Shown: positions 35,490 through 40,596 of the stretch, one piece after another
How positions within the stretch are numbered: position 1 is the first letter of the stretch
Layout: each line of letters starts with the position of its first letter
Origin: an uncultured Neomegalonema sp.
Lineage (GTDB): Bacteria > Pseudomonadota > Alphaproteobacteria > Rhodobacterales > Rhodobacteraceae
NCBI GenBank assembly: GCA_937948985.1
Contig: CALFAK010000039.1
Span: 1-40,596 of the forward strand
DNA length: 40,596 nucleotides
Reading direction: 5' to 3'
Notes under the pieces: model-generated
Seen by the model: the letters and a program-made list of their open reading frames with translations, nothing else
Database searches by the model: none
What the model was told of the DNA's origin: nothing
Position numbers and translations under genes: made by a program

Positions 35490-36152
35490 TCAAAGCATCC
35501 CGAAATCGAGGCCATCGCCTTCATCTTCCGCGTCATCATCATCGACCTGCGCCTTGTCGGCCCCGCAGAGCGCGGCTTCCTCCAGTCCGATGAACTCCAC
35601 GCCTGTTTCCTCGCCGATCAGCATCCAAATCGAGCCGCGTTCACCTTGGAGAATGAAGGCAACATCGGGATCGACTCCGCCGCGATAGCTGAACGGGACT
35701 TGGAAGATTTTGCCTTTCTCAAGCGCACTCATCAGCGGTTTCGGGACCGGATCATCGCCGCCCAAGCGGTAGCAAAGGCGGATGGTGTGGTCGAGGAAGG
35801 TTTCTATATCAACCTCGGTGGCGATTTCGGTGGGGGCTTTGAAGCTGGACTCCATTTCGACCAGCGGCTTGCCCTTGGCATCGACGGGCACCAGATCGCC
35901 CCGATCCACCCACTCCCCGGCGGGGTTCATGTAGCCGAAAGCCGTGCCGCCACTGGGGATCAGCGTGCGACCGTCGCTGGCCAGCGTGGACAGCTTGCAC
36001 AGCGCGCCATCGGCGTTAACCGTCTCCACCACCACCGAGCCATAGAGTTTGGTGCGGTCGAGCTTCTCGATCTCCCGCGAGAAAGTCTTGCCCTTAAACG
36101 TGAATTCCAGACTGCGCGCCATGTGGTCCCCTTCGGTGGAGGACCGTGCCAA
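35490..36152 (-). CDS. Uncharacterised repair-operon protein with acidic C-terminus (possible Ku-like scaffold)
   Basis: A 220-residue protein: N-terminal beta-rich segment (SLEFTFKGKTFSREIEK), then GGTAFGYMNPAGEWVDRGDL, EVDIETFLDHTIRLCYRLGG and a second domain (IFQVPFSYRGGVDPDVAFIL). The last 20 residues are strongly acidic and end DGLDFGML, recalling the acidic protein-docking tips of SSB. The order GY..GEWV, IETFL and CYRL roughly parallels the core of bacterial Ku (GY..GE.V, I.-FV, .Y.L), but the similarity is too weak to claim homology. Start ATG 36152 with AGGGGA upstream; gaps of 28 and 13 bp to its neighbours mark it as part of the operon. Confidence 0.7.
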   Translation of the reverse strand: MARSSTEGDHMARSLEFTFKGKTFSREIEKLDRTKLYGSVVVETVNADGALCKLSTLASDGRTLIPSGGTAFGYMNPAGEWVDRGDLVPVDAKGKPLVEMESSFKAPTEIATEVDIETFLDHTIRLCYRLGGDDPVPKPLMSALEKGKIFQVPFSYRGGVDPDVAFILQGERGSIWMLIGEETGVEFIGLEEAALCGADKAQVDDDDAEDEGDGLDFGML

Positions 36153-36180
36153 GGCGAGGGGGCCGGAGTCAACGCTCCTG

Positions 36181-37407
36181 TCACCCCGCGATCTGCCGGG
36201 CCAGCTTCAACGCTGTTGCAAACGCCTTCACGCCGTCTTCTTCAGGGCGACAAGTTACGCCGCGATCATCGATATACGCTTGCGCGGGGGGCTTGCCGTG
36301 GGCGTTGTGGATCTTGTCATAAGCAAAGCCGTGTTCGTCGAGCCAGGCTTTGAGCGCCGTCACCAATGCTTTACGCTCAGCGGCTTTGGCGCGTGAAAGG
36401 CGGGCGGTGAGGATGGTTATATCGGCCCATTCTGAAAGAGTACGGGTGAAATCGACCGCGCCGTCAATCGGTTCACCGAACTCTATCAGCGACCCGCCAT
36501 CGTGGCGATGCAGCACACCATCGAGGTCGACGCAGATGGTCGCCTTGCCCTCCCGTTTGAAACGGCGCTTGCGGGCGGCAGCGGTTTTAGCGGGTTTGGG
36601 TTTGTCCGCCGTGCGCCGCGTCGTGCGTGAGCCGTACTCGGCCCCTTCGGGTGCGGGCGGCGGGGGTGGGCCGGGAATGGCGGTCAGCATCCGGTCAATG
36701 GCGGCATCACCCTCCAGCCACGGGTCGTCGAGATAGTCTTCGCCGCTCCAAACACGGGCGTAATGCTCCTGCGTATGGTGCAGGCCGGGCAGGCGAAACC
36801 ATGCACCGAGGCTGCGCGGTTTGAGCTTTTTCGGGAATGTCTCCGGCTCCTCATCCAGATGCGATGCCTCCCATGTCGAGACCAGCGAATAGGCCAGCGC
36901 GAACACATCCTCCGTCGGTGCGGGGTCGGCGAACAGCACCCACAGATGCAGTCCGCCCGCGCCGTTTGTGTCGAACAACAGCGGATCATAGCCCTGCGCC
37001 TGCAGCCGCTCGCACCAGTCGAGGGCGGCGGCCAGATTCCGGCGCGCGTGTTCTTCGGCGGTGGGCTTGTCAATATCGTGCATATCGATATCGATGCCGA
37101 GCCACTTGCTGGTGTTCTCTTTCGATTTGGTTTGCAGGCCGATGATTTGCGGTTTGCGATAGTGACGGCTGGAAAAATGGCGGGTCAGTTTGTCGATTGT
37201 GACGTGGTCCGAGCCGTCGCGCATCGACACCATCGGTAGGGTCATGGCTTTGTAGGATTTGCCTGTTTTCTTACGCTCGGCGGGGGTCAACACGCTGTAT
37301 TGGCCCCAGATATCCTTGCGATTGACGAGGCGTTCCATCGCCCAATCCGCCAACTCACCCGCCCGCGCCGCCCATTCATCCCCAACAATTTCATGCCGTG
37401 TTGCCAA
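36181..37407 (-). CDS. Archaeo-eukaryotic primase-like polymerase fused to a HAD phosphatase
   Basis: A 408-residue two-domain protein and first gene of the operon. Residues 30-240 carry AEP/Prim-Pol motifs: GIDIDMHD (Asp106, Asp108), NGAGGLHLW (His154 in the sxH-type motif) and GAWFRLPGLHHT (basic motif III). A Pro-rich/basic linker (245-287) leads to a HAD domain: CVDLDGVLH (Asp294, Asp296), TILTAR (Thr334), the Lys of HGKPPAQ and YIDDRG (Asp380/381). HAD enzymes of this sort include DNA 3'-phosphatases. Filling and end-dephosphorylation in one chain would prepare ends for the ligase downstream. The start is TTG 37407, with AGGAG at 37416-37420. Confidence 0.83.
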   Translation of the reverse strand: MATRHEIVGDEWAARAGELADWAMERLVNRKDIWGQYSVLTPAERKKTGKSYKAMTLPMVSMRDGSDHVTIDKLTRHFSSRHYRKPQIIGLQTKSKENTSKWLGIDIDMHDIDKPTAEEHARRNLAAALDWCERLQAQGYDPLLFDTNGAGGLHLWVLFADPAPTEDVFALAYSLVSTWEASHLDEEPETFPKKLKPRSLGAWFRLPGLHHTQEHYARVWSGEDYLDDPWLEGDAAIDRMLTAIPGPPPPPAPEGAEYGSRTTRRTADKPKPAKTAAARKRRFKREGKATICVDLDGVLHRHDGGSLIEFGEPIDGAVDFTRTLSEWADITILTARLSRAKAAERKALVTALKAWLDEHGFAYDKIHNAHGKPPAQAYIDDRGVTCRPEEDGVKAFATALKLARQIAG

Positions 37408-37498
37408 AGCGCAGGCTCCTCAAACCGGAAAGACGATCGCTGCAAATTTAGCAAGGTCACGGTGTCGTCGGCAACTGTCGAAAGGATAACCGCCCACG

Positions 37499-37512
37499 AT
37501 TGAGCGCTCAAT
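37499..37512. promoter_or_regulatory. Perfect 14-bp palindrome upstream of the repair operon
   Basis: ATTGAGCGCTCAAT, a perfect palindrome 92 bp before the AEP-HAD start and 31 bp past the 3' end of tRNA-Phe. No T-run follows, so it is not an obvious tRNA terminator; an operator for the operon is the better guess. Confidence 0.4.
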
Positions 37513-37542
37513 TGGCGTAAAACTGATTGTGCTGAGGAAAAA

Positions 37543-37618
37543 TGGTGCCCGGAGACAGACTTGAACTGCCGACACGCGGATTTTCAATCCGCTGCTCTAC
37601 CAACTGAGCTATCCGGGC
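37543..37618 (-). tRNA. tRNA-Phe (GAA)
   Basis: On the minus strand a complete cloverleaf: acceptor GCCCGGA pairs with TCCGGGC, D arm with AGCTCAGTTGGTAGAGC, anticodon loop ATTGAAAAT with GAA, T arm with GTTCAAGTC, discriminator A and an encoded CCA (37545-37543). Length 76. It sits at the end of the infA-maf-rng-yacG set and immediately upstream of the repair operon. Confidence 0.97.
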
Positions 37619-37690
37619 ACTGCTCGCGTTCGATAGCGCAGGGGAGGGGGGCTGTCTAGAGGCAAAAACGATCAGCGGAAATTTTTCGGC

Positions 37691-37867
37691 TCACCCATCA
37701 TCACGCGAGGCACGATCCGCGTCCGGGTTGGCTTCGGCGCTCTCTGACAGCGGGATGGTATAACCGCCGATAACCCACTTGCCCAAATCCACATCGGCGC
37801 AGCGTTTTGAGCAGAACGGACGATAGCGGGTGACGGTTTGCGCTTTACAAATCGGACATTTGCTCAT
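37691..37867 (-). CDS. yacG: DNA gyrase inhibitor YacG (zinc-binding)
   Basis: A 58-residue zinc protein with Cys4, Cys7, Cys19 and Cys23 (CPICK, then FCSKRC), followed by DLGKWVIGGYTIP. This is the YacG pattern; E. coli YacG binds GyrB and inhibits gyrase. The start is ATG 37867, overlapping the rng stop as ATGA. Last protein gene of the infA cluster. Confidence 0.93.
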   Translation of the reverse strand: MSKCPICKAQTVTRYRPFCSKRCADVDLGKWVIGGYTIPLSESAEANPDADRASRDDG

Positions 37868-38940
37868 GGTTTCGCTCCTTTGAGCAGGGTTGCGAGCGAG
37901 CGGCCCGGACGGGCGCAGCGGAATTCCAGCAGCCCCGCCGGACCCCACCCCAGCAGGCGCGGGTCGTCAACACGCGCACGCGTGGCGGCCATCATGGCAC
38001 GCTCCAGCTTTTTGCGGGCCTGTCCGGTGGGGCCGCCCGCGAAATCGATCATCACTGTGCCGCCCAGCTTTCGCAAGGCGAGGGCGCGGGGAATCGCTGT
38101 GGCGGCATCAAGATTGGCGCGTAGCGCCGCATCTCCGCCCCGTGCACCGCCCGTATTCACGTCGATAGCGATCAACGCGGCGGTCGCCTCAACCGCGATC
38201 CAGCCTTCGCGCAGCTTTGTTTGCGGGCTGAGGACGGCCTCCAGCTGGCTTTCAATATCAAGATCATCGAACAGTGTCGGGGCGGCGGGCTGATGATCTG
38301 GCAGCAAATGCGCCACTTCGGGGGTGGCATGAATGACCGCGCCATCGCAAAGCGGCTTGCGAAGCAACCGCGCGAATGCATCAGGGGCCGGCAATTTCAG
38401 GCCAAGGTCGTCCGTTGCGGGCAATGATTTCGCCCGCGCCAGCAACTGCGCGGCCTCAGCGCCCAAGACTGCCGCATCAGCGCTTTGTGCGGCGGTGCGG
38501 ATCACAAAACCCGCCCCGTGAGCAATGGGATCGACAGCGGCTTTCAAACGCGCGCTTTCGGCCTCCTCAATCTTCTTCGAGACATTCACCCCCGGTGCAC
38601 CGGGCGTATGAATCAGATATCGGCCCGTGAATTGGAGGTCCGGCGACAATCGCGGCAGCTTGTCCCCCTCTGCTTCGCGCCTGACTTGCGCCGTCACAAT
38701 CTGACCGGATATAAGGCCGTCCGCGCGGGGGAAAAACCCGCTCAACCCCCCGCCCATATCTGCGAAAGCGGCGTTGATGCCGGGCATGGTATCTGTGATT
38801 TTGCAGGTATAGATCGCTTCGATTTGCGGCGCGGTATCTGTCAGCCGATCAATCTCGACGGCTTCCAACCGCCCGTCTATCAGCAAAGCGGCCCGCCGAT
38901 GGGTGGCGGTTACATCAAATGCGGCGAGGCTGCCTTTCAC
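37864..38940 (-). CDS. rng: Ribonuclease E/G family protein (RNase G-like)
   Basis: A 358-residue member, shorter than E. coli RNase G (489). An S1-like strand region (YTCKITDTMPGINAAFADMG, SGFFPRADG) is followed by the DNase I-like catalytic domain with metal-binding Asp residues in IAIDVNTGG and VMIDFAGG. It ends just after the catalytic region (LLEFRCARPGRSLATLL), so the Zn-link and small domain of RNase E are missing. The start is GTG 38940, overlapping the maf stop as GTGA. Compact RNase E/G proteins in this position (infA-maf-rng-yacG) are usual in Rhodobacterales. Confidence 0.88.
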   Translation of the reverse strand: MKGSLAAFDVTATHRRAALLIDGRLEAVEIDRLTDTAPQIEAIYTCKITDTMPGINAAFADMGGGLSGFFPRADGLISGQIVTAQVRREAEGDKLPRLSPDLQFTGRYLIHTPGAPGVNVSKKIEEAESARLKAAVDPIAHGAGFVIRTAAQSADAAVLGAEAAQLLARAKSLPATDDLGLKLPAPDAFARLLRKPLCDGAVIHATPEVAHLLPDHQPAAPTLFDDLDIESQLEAVLSPQTKLREGWIAVEATAALIAIDVNTGGARGGDAALRANLDAATAIPRALALRKLGGTVMIDFAGGPTGQARKKLERAMMAATRARVDDPRLLGWGPAGLLEFRCARPGRSLATLLKGAKP

Positions 38941-39524
38941 GGCGTCGTCACCGCAATCCCGGCGGCCTCCAACAGGCCAACACTCTCCGTCAGCGGCAAC
39001 CCGACGACGTTGGAATGCGAGCCGCCGATCCACGGCACAAACCGCGCGGCAAGGCCTTGAATCGCATAGCCGCCCGCCTTGCCCTGCCACTCATCGCTAT
39101 CAAGATAAAGCGCGATTTCAGGGTCGGAAAGGCGTTTGAAGCGAACCTGCGTCTCAACCGTGCGCGACCATATGCGACCCTCCGCGATCACGCAAACGCC
39201 CGTAATCACGGTGTGGCGGCGGCCTGAGAGCAGGGCGAGGTGCTTGCGGGCATCATCGCGGCCGGCGGGCTTGTCCAAGATCCGCCGCCCCACGGCCACG
39301 ACAGTATCAGCGGCAAGCACGCAGGATTGCGTCTCGCGCGCGGCGATGTGCGCGGCCTTTGAAACGCTCAGGCGCGCGGCGTACACGCGCGGCAATTCTG
39401 CATGAAGGGGGGTCTCGTCGATATCCGCCGGAATCACCGCGTCGGGCCTGATGCCCACCTGTGCCAGCAGATCAAGGCGTCGCGGCGAAGCGCTTGCCAG
39501 AACAAGACGCATCGTCTTCGTCAC
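38937..39524 (-). CDS. maf: Maf family nucleoside-triphosphate pyrophosphatase
   Basis: A 195-residue Maf protein that hydrolyses non-canonical or canonical NTPs. Signature LASASPRRLDLL at residues 9-20, AADTVVAVGRRILDKPAG (catalytic Asp in the middle) and GKAGGYAIQG are all present. It starts 5 bp after infA (ATG 39524; a second in-frame ATG at 39512 is possible). Implicated in nucleotide-pool cleaning and cell-division arrest. Confidence 0.93.
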   Translation of the reverse strand: MTKTMRLVLASASPRRLDLLAQVGIRPDAVIPADIDETPLHAELPRVYAARLSVSKAAHIAARETQSCVLAADTVVAVGRRILDKPAGRDDARKHLALLSGRRHTVITGVCVIAEGRIWSRTVETQVRFKRLSDPEIALYLDSDEWQGKAGGYAIQGLAARFVPWIGGSHSNVVGLPLTESVGLLEAAGIAVTTP

Positions 39525-39529
39525 ATCGC

Positions 39530-39748
39530 TTACTTGAAGCGGTAGGTAATGCGGCCTTTGGTCAGGTCATAAGGAGTCATTTCGACTGATACCTTATCGC
39601 CCGCCAGCACACGGATACGGTTTTTGCGCATCTTACCGGCGGTATGCGCAATGATCTCATGGTCATTTTCGAGTTGCACCCGAAACGTTGCGTTTGGCAG
39701 CAGTTCCATAACTGTGCCTGCCATTTCAATGACTTCTTCCTTCGCCAT
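39530..39748 (-). CDS. infA: Translation initiation factor IF-1
   Basis: A 72-residue OB-fold protein, sequence almost canonical ([20 protein letters not shown], then [26 protein letters not shown] end [15 protein letters not shown]). It binds the A site of the 30S subunit. First gene of infA-maf-rng-yacG. Its promoter must lie in 39749-39912, which contains no gene. Confidence 0.97.
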   Translation of the reverse strand: MAKEEVIEMAGTVMELLPNATFRVQLENDHEIIAHTAGKMRKNRIRVLAGDKVSVEMTPYDLTKGRITYRFK

Positions 39749-39912
39749 TCAATTCCCTGTTTTCGTCTCGGCGGAGATACCCGCCGTCATATTGTTAAGC
39801 GCCGATTGCGCTTTGATAGGCACTACATGGCGATTTTGTTCATAAAATGCAAGCGTTGGTGCAAGATGGCCAAGGCAATCGCTTGAAGCATTCACAGTAT
39901 CAACCCCCATGA

Positions 39913-39945
39913 CAACAGGCCCGCCGGAACCCGTCCGGCGGTCAC
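39913..39945 (-). repeat. 33-bp hairpin repeat, copy 2 (REP-like)
   Basis: Reverse complement of 8171-8203 with no mismatch over 33 bases; same eight-base stem (CCGCCGGA/TCCGGCGG). This copy touches the last codon of the upstream hypothetical gene (stop at 39947-39945) and lies upstream of infA. Confidence 0.75.
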
Positions 39946-40596
39946 TATGAATTTGATTTTCCGCCCGCAACGGGAGGATCATGCAGCGCGTAAAGCGCCA
40001 TTTCATGACAATCCTTGAGGACAAAATCCACCGGATGCCGCCCCCGATCCCTGTGACCGGGCGGTTTTCCCGGTCTCATCGGCGCGATGTATTTGCCAGT
40101 CTCAGCCCTGCCAGCCTGACGCTTTGCCTCCCACCGCGCCAGCCGCCGCGCCTGTTTCGGCACATCGCCCAACGCCAGATGCAAAGCCTTCAACCGTCGC
40201 ATCAGATGCGCCGCACTCACTTCATCATCGGGCGAGATCACGACGACAGGCTCAAACACCTGCACCTCGTCGAAAAACCGGATGCGTGGCACAGGCTTTC
40301 GCCCCTTCACAGACGAGCGCGGCTTGAATGATTTGCGCGCATCGAACATCGCGAATGCCGGAATCCGAGCAGAAACATCGCCCGAAACACGCGGAATCGC
40401 GGGCACAGGCCCACGCCGCACAGCCACCCCCGCCTCAATCTTGAAAACAACCTTCACCACCACGACCAGCCGCCGGAACGCCGCCTCAGCGGGCCGTAAA
40501 ACCCGCCAAATCCCCGTCCTGACATGCCTCGGCAGCACAGATCCATCGCCCGCCAATACGAGCAACGCGGCAACCATCCGCAGCAGCGCATCGCGC
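39945..40596 (-). CDS. Conserved-looking hypothetical protein (5' truncated by window edge)
   Basis: The frame is open to the end of the window, so the N-terminus is outside. The visible 216 or so residues: a hydrophobic/LRP region (MVAALLVLAGDGSVLPRHVR, VLRPAEAAFRRLVVVVKVVF), a middle with PAFAMFDARKSFKPR, an amphipathic helical stretch (LMRRLKALHLALGDVPKQARRLAR) and a Pro/Gly-rich tail. I do not recognise a domain. The combination looks like a lineage-specific alphaproteobacterial family. Role unknown. Confidence 0.6.
   Translation of the reverse strand, partial: RDALLRMVAALLVLAGDGSVLPRHVRTGIWRVLRPAEAAFRRLVVVVKVVFKIEAGVAVRRGPVPAIPRVSGDVSARIPAFAMFDARKSFKPRSSVKGRKPVPRIRFFDEVQVFEPVVVISPDDEVSAAHLMRRLKALHLALGDVPKQARRLARWEAKRQAGRAETGKYIAPMRPGKPPGHRDRGRHPVDFVLKDCHEMALYALHDPPVAGGKSNS

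Noticed and set aside
35490..36152. Calling this gene Ku outright
   Set aside because: Only a loose motif order agrees; the length and the core sequence are not those of bacterial Ku. Kept as a hypothesis only.
1..40596. CRISPR array, prophage or complete transposon
   Set aside because: No regularly spaced direct repeats, no phage structural genes and no integrase seen; the only mobile DNA is the IS4 remnant and small palindromic repeats.

Overview
The window looks like one chromosomal segment of an alphaproteobacterium, most likely close to the Rhodobacterales. The evidence is gene content and order: nuoG to nuoN followed by birA, coaX and rnj; infA-maf-rng-yacG running into tRNA-Phe; an RpoH-type sigma factor; a mesaconyl-CoA hydratase of the ethylmalonyl-CoA pathway; and a remnant of an IS4-type element. 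Most genes are GC-rich. The clear exception is an AT-rich patch at about 5.1-6.1 kb. This placement rests on recognising protein families by eye; no search was run.

Layout. 1-7.3 kb is a mixed accessory region: the end of an ABC permease with a DUF3299 partner, an SDR dehydrogenase, a pirin, a glyoxalase-fold (VOC) protein, several very small genes that each seem to carry a one-base frame break, an AT-rich pair of membrane proteins, and mch. 7.3-8.2 kb holds an IS4-type deletion derivative with a perfect 19-bp inverted repeat, and next to it a 33-bp hairpin repeat that recurs at 39.9 kb. 8.2-11.1 kb is an inorganic-carbon locus: sbtA-sbtB-rraA-like on the minus strand, divergent from a beta-carbonic anhydrase. 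11.2-12.0 kb holds two tandem paralogues for small secreted proteins. 12.1-21.9 kb is the distal half of complex I (nuoG-N), which runs into birA, coaX and rnj through overlapping or touching frames and ends at a bidirectional terminator. 25.1-30.1 kb holds rpoH, rluD, a small membrane protein, a PaiB-like flavin protein, a SAF-domain dehydrogenase and a DM13 protein. 30.2-32.4 kb is a DEAD-box helicase. 32.4-37.4 kb is a tight five-gene minus-strand operon. 37.5-40.6 kb is tRNA-Phe, yacG, rng, maf, infA and a partial conserved hypothetical.

The most interesting system is the operon at 32452-37407. In transcription order it encodes (1) an archaeo-eukaryotic-primase-like polymerase fused to a HAD phosphatase, (2) a 220-residue protein with an acidic tail, (3) a 290-residue protein with a long Lys/Ala/Pro tail, (4) an ATP-dependent DNA ligase and (5) an endonuclease/exonuclease/phosphatase-family enzyme. 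The first gap is 28 bp, the next 13 bp, and the last two junctions are 4-bp overlaps. Polymerase, end-cleaning phosphatase, nuclease and ligase together are what a break- or gap-repair machine needs, yet no recognisable Ku or canonical LigD is present. I infer a Ku-independent or divergent-Ku end-joining or gap-repair module in which the two unknown proteins could be the DNA-binding scaffold.

The carbon locus also makes sense as a unit. A sodium/bicarbonate symporter, its PII-like regulator and a carbonic anhydrase would supply HCO3-/CO2 to carboxylations such as those of the ethylmalonyl-CoA pathway, to which mch (6.2 kb) belongs.
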